In this document: one piece after another, positions 49,901 through 61,900 of the stretch
How the letters are laid out: every line of letters begins with the position of its first letter
Numbering within the stretch: position 1 is the first letter of the stretch
Assembly: GCF_026262505.1 (NCBI RefSeq)
Contig: NC_067203.1
Coordinates: 26,207,411 to 26,271,410, forward strand
Length of the DNA: 64,000 nucleotides
Direction of reading: 5' to 3'
From: Trichomonas vaginalis G3
Lineage: Eukaryota > Parabasalia > Trichomonadida > Trichomonadidae
Made by a program: the position numbers and the translations under genes
Notes under the pieces: model-generated
The model's database searches: none
Seen by the model: the letters and a program-made list of their open reading frames with translations, nothing else
Told to the model about the DNA's origin: nothing

Positions 49901-52440
49901 ACTATTACGATAGCATATATTTCCTCATTACGCTATCGGGCATGTAAAAGTTTTTGATTTATGTTAAATTCATAATTGCAGTTCACTGTTTGTTTGGAAC
50001 TTTTAATCGACAGAAGGCATTGAACGCTTTTGACATAAATGTTTTTCGTGTTGAATCCATAGAGTTGAAGTTGCTGATGATAATTGATTTGGTCATAGTA
50101 AGAGTCGTTTCCTAAACGCTTCTGTTAGTGAGTATATGACGAATGAGGTTAAATGTCTTACCTGAATCCCATTTTCGCACCAGGAAATTTATGTAAAAAG
50201 TTTGGAACTACTCACATATGATTGAAGGAGCAAATTCATTTTATAATCTCTTGCTGAAAGGAAGAATTGGAGGAAATGATTGTATTACAGTCTTGTCCTG
50301 TAGTGTATACAGGTATCGCATGTTGAGACTTTTTCGGGAGATCATAAAATTACGAATCTATGGGTATTTTACGGCTGGATTTGCTGAATATTAGAGTTCT
50401 GAATGTTCATTTTGTCATTCGTGGGCAATTATTAAAAAATGCAATAGAGTTTGCAGAAATATTTCAGTAACAATATTTTCACACCGTAAAGAGTCGTTTT
50501 TCCCTAAAAAGCTCTGTTAGAAGGTTCTATATTGGCCTGAGATTGAAACAGGATTTGAATGATGCTTCATCTGGCACCCTCTTAAAGTTACTCACACACA
50601 TATTAGCACGTTATGATGAAACCACCATGAAAATAATTACCAGAAAGTCAGTCAATCAAACTTATGGAATATCCACATTTTGGAGAACAGACTGGGAATT
50701 AGAGTATGTTTAGGTTCTAGGTTGGAGAACCTGGCTATTGAAATAAGACAATGTTAAGGAAGTACTGTAACCAGCAGAGGAAAAAACTTATTGATAGAAA
50801 CTTTAATGTTTTTGAGACTTAATTTCATGATGAAACAAAAGAAGCAAGATAGTTTTCCCTGTTGCTGTGTATGTGAACTTGGATTACCATCGAGATGACA
50901 TGAAATTGTTTTCTATTCAATAACACCAAAGTCTTCAACCGGTAAGTGAGAGAACAACTGATGTCGAAGGACATCCATTTACTCTTCAGATCAGTTATCC
51001 ATATAGCATAATATGCACATTTTGAAAGCAAACTCAAATAATTTTAGAAGTCATATCTGCAAAGAAGTCAGGTTTTACATTAATGAAGCAGATTGTATAT
51101 TCGAATGAAAAGTTCAAAGCTATTGGCATGGTTAGATAATGACGATTGGCTTTAAGAAAATATTTAAATTCAGTGACTCAAGATGTCAAATAGATGACCT
51201 TCGTGGAAATGTTACCATCGACGTTTACAGTTGAAGGCTCAGCAGGATTGCTTACAAGATTGTCAATTGGTGGCGTTTGGTCTCGTGAGAACATTGTTAT
51301 AAAATCCTATAAGTGAAATTTGCTGAAGAATCTAATATTATGTCTTTCAAACTACATGTATTCGCCACCGAAGCAATTATAGTATAGACAAACTTTGTCA
51401 GTAAGTTTAACATAAGACTTGTCGAACCTTCTTCATGAAAGATTTTGTGCTACTAAAAGTGGAAAGGATGGACTGCATTTTGAAATGATTTTAATTGCAT
51501 ATTAAATGAGCTTGTTCTTGGAAGGTCATTCATGATGAAATAACTGTTGTAGAAGATAGTTAGCAATTGTTCGAGACATTTTGAAGCGTAATAGATGAAT
51601 ATAAGATATAAGTTAGATAGACGCAAAGCGGTGAGGGCGAAGCGCCGTGAGAACGTCTTATGTTTCATTTGACTTGTCTCGCAGTAACGAGAACTTTTAT
51701 GAGATTATTGATTGACGAGATGATATTTTAATTTGGTGTAATATGGTAGCTTGGGCAGCTTTAGGGCGGAATGGAGAAACAAAAGCTATTATGCATTTGA
51801 GTTTGGAGCAAAAGCATTTGGAGCTTATGATGCAGTAAATAAATGAGTGGAGGAAGAGTTTCAAAGACATTAGATGGCAAGATAAAGGGAAGATTGGAGG
51901 CTGGGTTGCAAAGAAGTTAAGATTAAATATATAATTAGGGCTCATAATAAAGCATCCAATTTTGGTTGCGATCTGAGTCCAGAAAATGCTTTAGGAAGGA
52001 CGATGAGTTGTTTGCAAAACACGTCAAAAGACTTTAATGACCAAGATGAATGGTGAAACAAATGCATTTAAATAGATTCGATGGACTAAAGGAAAATGTT
52101 CTTCTCTCCACCAGTAGTTTCTTCCGTATGGTCCCTATGGAATGTATGGAAACCCTTACGAAAGACCATTTGACCCCATTGACTTGGTGAAGTAACTGGT
52201 ATCATTACGGCCGAGAAGAAGACAGTGTTGGAGACCAGACGTGGACGTGAAGAAAGCAACTAAAAAGAAACCAAGGAAGAGAGTTATAAAGCAATGAATT
52301 CAACAGGGTGAAAAAGAGGTGAAAAAAGAGGTGAGATTTCACCACTTCACCTAAATTTATTTTTGTGCTATGTTTTCATACGTGTGAGGGTGGTGATATC
52401 ATTAATTTTTAAGTTTATTTTTTATTTTATTTTTATATAA
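46975..52440 (-). repeat. degenerate inverted copy of 37500-41690
   Basis: Read on the minus strand, this stretch follows element 2 from about 41690 back to 37500, in order: the 41466-42242 gene, the 41267 gene, 40229-41270, the ATPase (near 49830 the complement of GAATGCAAAAGACTTCTGAG), the penton-type gene, the 38224 gene, and the 37687 gene at 51715-52296. Differences are mostly scattered substitutions and single-base insertions or losses every 10-20 bases, so no gene is intact. No additional gene is seen in 46817-46974. Confidence 0.8.
52306..52351. repeat. GATC-containing hairpin, complement orientation
   Basis: GGGTGAAAAAGAGGTGAAAA, then GAGGTGAGATTTCACCACTT, matching 37630-37679 in inverse, with GATT in place of GATC. 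Confidence 0.6.
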
Positions 52441-52767
52441 ATGACGAAAACTATTGAGATAACAAACTACAACGGTCATGAGTTCAAGAATTTGTTCTTC
52501 GTTACTCGTGAAAATACATTCTATCAGATACGAGGGAGAAAGGGTAAAGTTAGTTTGAGCGTTTATGAAGGAATGAAGAATGGAAAGTTTATACAAGCAT
52601 ACGATACAAACGGTAAGCGTGTTTCATTAGCTTTGTCAAAACTTACTAACATTTATTTTGACAGTGACTTTGACTCTGACGATTGGAGCGACAGCAGCGA
52701 TACTGAAGAATATGAAGTATTGTGTGAAGCACAGCAATGGGAGGAGTTGCAATACTTTTGTAAGTGA
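52441..52767 (+). CDS. hypothetical acidic-tailed protein, 108 aa
   Basis: An intact ORF with leader TTTTTATTTTATTTTTATATAA. Residues 1-75 look like a small beta domain (NLFFVTRENTFYQIRGRKGK). Residues 76-95 are a Ser/Asp/Glu run (DSDFDSDDWSDSSDTEEYE), and the end is aromatic (QQWEELQYFCK). A truncated relative lies at 37391-37528. No family recognised. It is notable that this gene is intact while the adjoining 5 kb is degenerate. Confidence 0.6.
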   Translation: MTKTIEITNYNGHEFKNLFFVTRENTFYQIRGRKGKVSLSVYEGMKNGKFIQAYDTNGKRVSLALSKLTNIYFDSDFDSDDWSDSSDTEEYEVLCEAQQWEELQYFCK

Positions 52768-52954
52768 GAACGTTTATTTTTTACAGTAGTGAGGTGAAGT
52801 GGTTGGCGGCTTTATAAATATTTAAGGTTAAGTTGGTGTTTGTGTTTGTGTTGTAAAATATACGTTAACGGTTTTGTAAAGTGTCAAATTCACAAGTATT
52901 GCGTACGGAGGAACGCAGTGCCTCCGTACACGAGACTTGTATACTAACTTTCCT
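52768..52954. other. array border with small hairpin
   Basis: GTACGGAGG (52903-52911) pairs with CCTCCGTAC (52921-52929) around a 9-base loop, flanked by CACAAGTA and ACTTGTA. The 21-bp array begins directly after. Confidence 0.6.
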
Positions 52955-55900
52955 CTCTTCTTCAAAGTACTTCCTCTCTTGATCAAGATGCTTCCTCTCT
53001 TGATCAAGATGCTTCCTCTCTTCTTCAAAGTACTTCCTCTCTTGATCAAGATGCTTCCTCTCTTGATCAAGATGCTTCCTCTCTTCTTCAAGTACTTCCT
53101 CTCTTGATCAAGATGCTTCCTCTCTTGATCAAGATGCTTCCTCTCTTGATCAAGATGCTTCCTCTCTTCAACAAAGTACTTCCTCTCTTGATCAAGATGC
53201 TTCCTCTCTTGATCAAGATGCTTCCTCTCTTGATCAAGGTGCTTCCTCTCTTCTGCAAGATGCTTCCTCTCTTCTTCAAAGTACTTCCTCTCTTGATCAA
53301 GATGCTTCCTCTCTTGATCAAGATGCCTTCCTCTCTTCAACAAAGTACTTCCTCTCTTGATCAGATGCTTTCTCTCTTGATCAAGATGCTTCCTCTCTTG
53401 ATCAAGGTGCTTCCTCTCTTCTGCAAGATGCTTCCTCTCTTCTTCAAAGTACTTCCTCTCTTGATCAAGATGCTTCCGCTCTTGATCAAGATGCTTCCTC
53501 TCTTCATCATGCAGCTTCCGCTCTTCTTTAAGATGCTTCCTCTCTTCAACAAAGTGCTTCCTCTCTTCTTCAAAGTACTTCCTCTCTTGATCAAGGTGCT
53601 TCCTCTCTTCTTCAAAGTACTTCCTCTCTTGATCAAGATGCTTCCTCTCTTGATCAAGATGCTTCCTCTCTTGATCAAGGTGCTTCCTCTCTTCAACAAA
53701 GTGATTCCTTTCTTCTTCAAAGTACTTCCTCTCTTGATCAAGATGCTTCCTCTCTTCATCATGCAGCTTCCGCTCTTCATCATGCAGCTTCCGCTCTTCT
53801 TCAAGATGCTTCCTCTCTTCACAAAGTGCTTCCTCTCTTCTTCAAAGTACTTCCTCTCTGGATCAAGATGCTTCCTCTCTTCTTCAAAGTACTTCCTCTC
53901 TTCTTCAAAGTACTTCCTCTCTTGATCAAGATGCTTCCTCTGTTCATCAAGTGCTTCCTCTCTTCAACAAAGTGCTTCCTCTCTTCAACACAAGTGCTTC
54001 CTCTCTTGATCAAGATGTTCCTCTCTTCATCAGATGCTTCTCTCTTCTTCAAAGTACTTCGTCTCTTGATCAAGATGCTTTCCTCTGTTCATCAAAGTGC
54101 TTCCTCTCTTCAACAAAGTGCTTCCTCTCTTCAACAAAGTGCTTCCTCGCTTCTTCAAGATGCTTCCTCTCTTCAACAAAGTGCTTCCTCTCTTGATCAA
54201 GATGCTTCCTCTCTTCATCAAGATGCTTCCTCTCTTCTTCAAAGTACTTCGTCTCTTGTCAAGGTGCTTCCTCTCTTGATCAAGATGCTTCCTCTCTTCT
54301 TCAAAGTACTTCCTCTCTTGATCAAGATGCTTCCTCTCTTGATCAAGATGCTTCCTCTCTTGATCAAGGTGCTTCCTCTCTTCAACAAAGTGCTTCCTCG
54401 CTTCTTCAAGATGCTTCCTCTCTTGATCAAGATGCTTCCTCTCTTCATCAAGATGCTTCCTCTCTTCTTCAAAGTACTTCGTCTCTTGATCAAGATGCTT
54501 CCTCTCTTGATCAAGATGCTTCCTCTCTTCTTCAAAGTACTTCCTCTCTTGATCAAGATGCTTCCTCTCTTGATCAAGATGCTTCCTCTCTTGATCAAGG
54601 TGCTTCCTCTCTTCAACAAAGTGATTCCTTTCTTCTTCAAAGTACTTCCTCTCTTGATCAAGATGCTTCCTCTCTTCATCATGCAGCTTCCGCTCTTCAT
54701 CATGCAGCTTCCGCTCTTCTTCAAGATGCTTCCTCTCTTCAACAAAGTGCTTCCTCTCTTCTTCAAAGTACTTCCTCTCTGGATCAAGATGCTTCCTCTC
54801 TTCTTCAAAGTACTTCCTCTCTTGATCAAGATGCTTCCTCTCTTCAACAAAGTACTTCCTCTCTTGATCAAGGTGCTTCCTCTCTTGATCAAGATGCTTC
54901 CTCTCTTCATCATGCAGCTTCCTCTCTTCTTCAAGATGCTTCCTCTCTTCAACAAAGTGCTTCCTCTCTTCTTCAAAGTGCTTCCTCTCTTCTTCAAAGT
55001 ACTTCCTCTCTTCTTCAAAGTACTTCGTCTCTTGATCAAGATGCTTCCTCTGTTCATCAAGATGCTTCCTCTCTTCTTCAAAGTACTTCCTCTCTTGATC
55101 AAGATGCTTCCTCTCTTGATCAAGGTGCTTCCTCTCTTCATCAAGATGCTTCCTCTCTTCTTCAAAGTACTTCCTCTCTTGATCAAGATGCTTCCTCTCT
55201 TCAACAAAGTGCTTCCTCTCTTCAACAAAGTGCTTCCTCTCTTCAACAAAGTGCTTCCTCGCTTCTTCAAGATGCTTCCTCTCTTGATCAAGATGCTTCC
55301 TCTCTTCATCATGCAGCTTCCGCTCTTCATCATGCAGCTTCCGCTCTTCTTCAAGATGCTTCCTCTCTTCAACAAAGTGCTTCCTCTCTTCTTCAAAGTA
55401 CTTCCTCTCTGGATCAAGATGCTTCCTTTCTTCTTCAAAGTACTTCCTCTCTGGATCAAGATGCTTCCTCTCTTCAACAAAGTACTTCCTCTCTTGATCA
55501 AGGTGCTTCCTCTCTTGATCAAGATGCTTCCTCTCTTCATCATGCAGCTTCCTCTCTTCTTCAAGATGCTTCCTCTCTTCAACAAAGTGCTTCCTCTCTT
55601 CTTCAAAGTGCTTCCTCTCTTCTTCAAAGTACTTCCTCTCTTCTTCAAAGTACTTCCTCTCTTGATCAAGATGCTTCCTCTGTTCATCAAGATGCTTCCT
55701 CTCTTCTTCAAAGTACTTCCTCTCTTGATCAAGATGCTTCCTCTCTTGATCAAGGTGCTTCCTCTCTTCATCAAGATGCTTCCTCTCTTCTTCAAAGTAC
55801 TTCGTCTCTTGATCAAGGTGCTTCCGCTCTTCATCATGCAGCTTCGTCTCTTCTTCAAGATGCTTCCTCTCTTGATCAAGATGCTTCCTCTCTTCATCAT

Positions 55901-58900
55901 GCAGCTTCCGCTCTTCTTCAAGATGCTTCCTCTCTTCATCAAGATGCTTCCTCTCTTCATCAAGATGCTTCCTCTCTTGCTCAAGATGCAGCTTCCTCAC
56001 TACATCATGTAGCTTCCTCTCTTGATCAAGGTGCTTCCTCTCTTCATCATGCAGCTTCCTCTCGTCTTCAAGATGCTTCCTCTCTTCAACAAAGTGCTTC
56101 CTCTCTTCTTCAAAGTTCTTCCTCTCTTCAACAAAGTGCTTCCTCTCTTCTGCAAGATGCTTCCTCTCTTCTTCAAAGTGCTTCCTCTCTTCAACAAAGT
56201 ACTTCCTCTCTTCTTCAAAGTACTTCCTCTCTTCATCATGCAGCTTCCGCTCTTCTTCAAGATGCTTCCTCTCTTGATCAAGGTGCTTCCTCTCTTCTTC
56301 AAAGTACTTCCTCTCTTGATCAAGATGCTTCCTCTCTTGATCAAGATGCTTCCTCTCTTCTTCAAAGTACTTCCTCTCTTGATCAAGATGCTTCCTCTCT
56401 TGATCAAGATGCTTCCTCTCTTGATCAAGATGCTTCCTCTCTTCAACAAAGTACTTCCTCTCTTGATCAAGATGCTTCCTCTCTTGATCAAGATGCTTCC
56501 TCTCTTCATCATGCAGCTTCAGCTCTTCTTCAAGATGCTTCCTCTCTTCAACAAAGTGCTTCCTCTCTTCTTCAAAGTACTTCCTCTCTTCTTCAAAGTA
56601 CTTCCTCTCTTCTTCAAAGTACTTCCTCTCTTCTTCAAAGTACTTCCTCTCTTCAACAAAGTGCTTCCTCTCTTCTTCAAAGTACTTCCTCTCTTCTTCA
56701 AAGTACTTCCTCTCTGGATCAAGATGCTTCCTCTCTTCTTCAAAGTACTTCCTCTCTTGATCAAGATGCTTCCTCTCTTCAACAAAGTGCTTCCTCTCTT
56801 CAACAAAGTGCTTCCTCTCTTCAACAAAGTGCTTCCTCGCTTCTTCAAGATGCTTCCTCTCTTGATCAAGATGCTTCCTCTCTTCATCAAGATGCTTCCT
56901 CTCTTCTTCAAAGTACTTCGTCTCTTGATCAAGGTGCTTCCTCTCTTGATCAAGATGCTTCCTCTCTTCTTCAAAGTACTTCCTCTCTTCTTCAAGTACT
57001 TCCTCTCTTGATCAAGGTGCTTCCTCTCTTCTGCAAGATGCTTCCTCTCTTCTTCAAAGTACTTCTCTCTTCTTCAAAGTACTTCCTCTCTTGATCAAGG
57101 TGCTTCCTCTCTTCTGCAAGATGCTTCCTCTCTTCTTCAAAGTGCTTCCTCTCTTCAACAAAGTGCTTCCTCTCTTCTTCAAAGTACTTCCTCTCTTGAT
57201 CAAGGTGCTTCCTCTCTTCATCATGCAGCTTCCTCTCGTCTTCAAGATGCTTCCTCTCTTCTCAAAGTACTTCCCTCTCTTGATCAAGGTGCTTCCTCTC
57301 TTCATCATGCAGCTTCCTCACTACATCATGCAGCTTCCTCTCTTCAACAAAGTGCTTCCTCTCTTCTTCAAAGTGCTTCCTCTCTTCATCATGCAGCTTC
57401 CTCACTACATCATGTAGCTTCCTCTCTTCTTCAAAGTACTTCCTCTCTTCTTCAAAGTACTTCCTCTCTTGATCAAGGTGCTTCCTCTCTTCTGCAAGAT
57501 GCTTCCTCTCTTCTTCAAAGTGCTTCCTCTCTTCAACAAAGTGCTTCCTCTCTTCTTCAAAGTACTTCCTCTCTTGATCAAGGTGCTTCCTCTCTTCATC
57601 ATGCAGCTTCCTCTCGTCTTCAAGATGCTTCCTCTCTTCTTCAAAGTACTTCCTCTCTTGATCAAGGTGCTTCCTCTCTTCATCATGCAGCTTCCGCTCT
57701 TCTTCAAGATGCTTCCTCTCTTCATCAAGATGCTTCCTCTCTTCATCAAGATGCTTCCTCTCTTGCTCAAGATGCAGCTTCCTCTCTTCAACAAAGTACT
57801 TTCTCTTGATCAAGGTGCTTCCTCTCTTCATCATGCAGCTTCCTCTCGTCTTCAAGATGCTTCCTCTCTTCAACAAAGTGCTTCCTCTCTTCTTCAAAGT
57901 ACTTCCTCTCTTCTTCAAGATGCTTCCTCTCTTCTTCAAGATGCTTCCTCTCTTCTTCAAAGTACTTCCTCTCTTCTGCAAGATGCTTCCTCTCTTGATC
58001 AAGGTGCTTCCTCTCTTCATCAAGATGCTTCCTCTCTGCAACAAAGTACTTCCTCTCTTGATCAAGGTGCTTCCTCTCTTCATCATGCAGCTTCCTCTCG
58101 TCTTCAAGATGCTTCCTCTCTTCAACAAAGTGCTTCCTCTCTTCTTCAAAGTACTTCCTCTCTTCTTCAAGATGCTTCCTCTCTTCTTCAAGATGCTTCC
58201 TCTCTTCTTCAAAGTGCTTCCTCTCTTCAACAAAGTGCTTCCTCTCTTGATCAAGATGCTTCCTCTCTTGATCAAGATGCTTCCTCTCTTCAACAAAGTA
58301 CTTCCTCTCTTGATCAAGATGCTTCCTCTCTTGATCAAGATGCTTCCTCTCTTCATCATGCAGCTTCCGCTCTTCATCAAAGTGCTTCCTCTCTTGCTCA
58401 AGATGCAGCTTCCTCTCTTCAACAAAGTACTTCCTCTCTTCATCAAGATGCTTCCTCTCTTGCTCAAGATGCAGCTTCCTCTCTTCAACAAAGTACTTCC
58501 TCTCTTGATCAAGGTGCTTCCTCTCTTCATCATGCAGCTTCCTCTCGTCTTCAAGATGCTTCCTCTCTTCAACAAAGTACTTCCTCTCTTCTTCAAAGTA
58601 CTTCCTCTCTGGATCAAGATGCTTCCTCTCTTCTTCAAGATGCTTGCTCTCTTCAACAAAGTGCTTCCTCTCTTCTGCAAGATGCTTCCTCTCTTCTTCA
58701 AAGTGCTTCCTCTCTTCAACAAAGTACTTCCTCTCTTCTTCAAAGTACTTCCTCTCTTCTTCAACGTACTTCCTCTCTTGATCAAGATGCTTCCTCTCTT
58801 CAACAAAGTGCTTCCTCTCTTCTTCAAAGTGCTTCCTCTCTTCTTCAAAGTACTTCCTCTCTTCTTCAAAGTACTTCCTCTCTTCAACAAAGTGCTTCCT

Positions 58901-61900
58901 CTCTTCAACAAAGTGCTTCCTCGCTTCTTCAAGATGCTTCCTCTCTTGATCAAGATGCTTCCTCTCTTCATCAAGATGCTTCCTCTCTTCTTCAAAGTAC
59001 TTCGTCTCTTGATCAAGGTGCTTCCTCTCTTGATCAAGATGCTTCCTCTCTTCTTCAAAGTACTTCCTCTCTTCTTCAAAGTACTTCCTCTCTTCTTCAA
59101 AGTACTTCCTCTCTTGATCAAGGTGCTTCCTCTCTTCTGCAAGATGCTTCCTCTCTTCTTCAAAGTGCTTCCTCTCTTCAACAAAGTGCTTCCTCTCTTC
59201 ATCATGCAGCTTCCTCACTACATCATGCAGCTTCCTCTCTTCAACAAAGTGCTTCCTCTCTTCTTCAAAGTGCTTCCTCTCTTCATCATGCAGCTTCCTC
59301 ACTACATCATGTAGCTTCCTCTCTTCTTCAAAGTACTTCCTCTCTTCTTCAAAGTACTTCCTCTCTTGATCAAGGTGCTTCCTCTCTTCTGCAAGATGCT
59401 TCCTCTCTTCTTCAAAGTACTTCCTCTCTTGATCAAGGTGCTTCCTCTCTTCATCATGCAGCTTCCTCACTACATCATGCAGCTTCCTCTCTTCAACAAA
59501 GTGCTTCCTCTCTTCTTCAAAGTGCTTCCTCTCTTCATCATGCAGCTTCTCACTACATCATGCAGCTTCCTCTCTTCAACAAAGTGCTTCCTCTCTTCTT
59601 CAAAGTGCTTCCTCTCTTCATCATGCAGCTTCCTCACTACATCATGTAGCTTCCTCTCTTCTTCAAAGTACTTCCTCTCTTCTTCAAATACTTCCTCTCT
59701 TGATCAAGGTGCTTCCTCTCTTCTGCAAGATGCTTCCTCTCTTCTTCAAAGTACTTCCTCTCTTCTTCAAAGTACTTCCTCTCTTGATCAAGGTGCTTCC
59801 TCTCTTCTGCAAGATGCTTCCTCTCTTCTTCAAGATGCTTCCTCTCTTCAACAAAGTGCTTCCTCTCTTCTTCAAAGTACTTCCTCTCTTTCAAGATGCT
59901 TCCTCTCTTCTTCAAGATGCTTCCTCTCTTCTTCAAAGTGCTTCCTCTCTTCAACAAAGTGCTTCCTCTCTTCAACAAAGTGCTTCCTCTCTTCAACAAA
60001 GTACTTCCTCTCTTCTTCAAAGTGCTTCCTCTCTTCTTCAAAGTGCTTCCTCTCTTCATCATGCAGCTTCCTCACTACATCATGCAGCTTCCTCTCTTCA
60101 ACAAAGTGCTTCCTCTCTTCTTCAAAGTACTTCCTCTCTTGATCAAGGTGCTTCCTCTCTTCTTCAAAGTACTTCCGCTCTTGATCAAGATGCTTCCTCT
60201 CTTGATCAAGATGCTTCCTCTCTTCATCAAGATGCTTCCTCTCTTGCTCAAGATGCAGCTTCCTCTCTTCAACAAAGTACTTCCTCTCTTGATCAAGGTG
60301 CTTCCTCTCTTCATCATGCAGCTTCCTCTCGTCTTCAAGATGCTTCCTCTCTTCAACAAAGTACTTCCTCTCTTCTTCAAAGTACTTCCTCTCTGGATCA
60401 AGATGCTTCCTCTCTTCTTCAAGATGCTTCCTCTCTCTTCAAAGTACTTCCTCTCTTCTGCAAGATGCTTCCTCTCTTGATCAAGGTGCTTCCTCTCTTC
60501 ATCAAGATGCTTCCTCTCTGCAACAAAGTACTTCCTCTCTTGATCAAGGTGCTTCCTCTCTTCATCATGCAGCTTCCGCTCTTCTTCAAGATGCTTCCTC
60601 TCTTGATCAAGATGCTTCCTCTCTTCATCAAGATGCTTCCTCTCTTCTTCAAAGTACTTCCTCTCTTCTGCAAGATGCTTCCTCTCTTGATCAAGGTGCT
60701 TCCTTCTCATCAAGATGCTTCCTCTCTGCAACAAAGTACTTCCTCTCTTGATCAAGGTGCTTCCTCTCTTCATCATGCAGCTTCGTCACTACATCATGTA
60801 GCTTCCTCTCTTCTTCAAAGTACTTCCTCTCTTCATCATGCAGCTTCCTCTCTTCAACAAAGTGCTTCCTCTCTTCTTCAAAGTGCTTCCTCTCTTCTTC
60901 AAAGTGCTTCCTCTCTTGCTCAAGATGCAGCTTCCTCTCTTCTTCAAAGTACTTCCTCTCTTGATCAAGGTGCTTCCTCTCTTCATCATGCAGCTTCCTT
61001 CGTCTTCAAGATGCTTCCTCTCTTCTTCAAAGTACTTCCTCTCTTGATCAAGGTGCTTCCTCTCTTCATCATGCAGCTTCCGCTCTTCTTCAAGATGCTT
61101 CCTCTCTTCATCAAGATGCTTCCTCTCTTCATCAAGATGCTTCCTCTCTTGCTCAAGATGCAGCTTCCTCTCTTCTTCAAAGTGCTTCCTCTCTTCTTCA
61201 AAGTACTTCCTCTCTTCTTCAAAGTACTTCCTCTCTTGATCAAGGTGCTTCCTCTCTTCATCATGCAGCTTCCTCTCGTCTTCAAGATGCTTCCTCTCTT
61301 CTTCAAAGTACTTCCTCTCTTGATCAAGGTGCTTCCTCTCTTCATCATGCAGCTTCCTCTCGTCTTCAAGATGCTTCCTCTCTTCTTCAAAGTACTTCCT
61401 CTCTTGATCAAGGTGCTTCCTCTCTTCATCATGCAGCTTCCGCTCTTCTTCAAGATGCTTCCTCTCTTCATCAAGATGCTTCCTCTCTTCATCAAGATGC
61501 TTCCTCTCTTCATCAAGATGCTTCCTCTCTTGCTCAAGATGCAGCTTCCTCTCTTCAACAAAGTACTTCCTCTCTTGATCAAGGTGCTTCCTCTCTTCAT
61601 CATGCAGCTTCCTCTCGTCTTCAAGATGCTTCCTCTCTTCTTCAAAGTACTTCCTCTCTTCTTCAAAGTACTTCCTCTCTTGATCAAGATGCTTCCTCTC
61701 TTGCTCAAGATGCAGCTTCCTCTCTTCTTCAAAGTGCTTCCTCTCTTCTTCAAAGTACTTCCTCTCTTCTTCAAAGTACTTCCTCTCTTGATCAAGGTGC
61801 TTCCTCTCTTCATCATGCAGCTTCCTCTCGTCTTCAAGATGCTTCCTCTCTTCTTCAAAGTACTTCCTCTCTTGATCAAGGTGCTTCCTCTCTTCATCAT

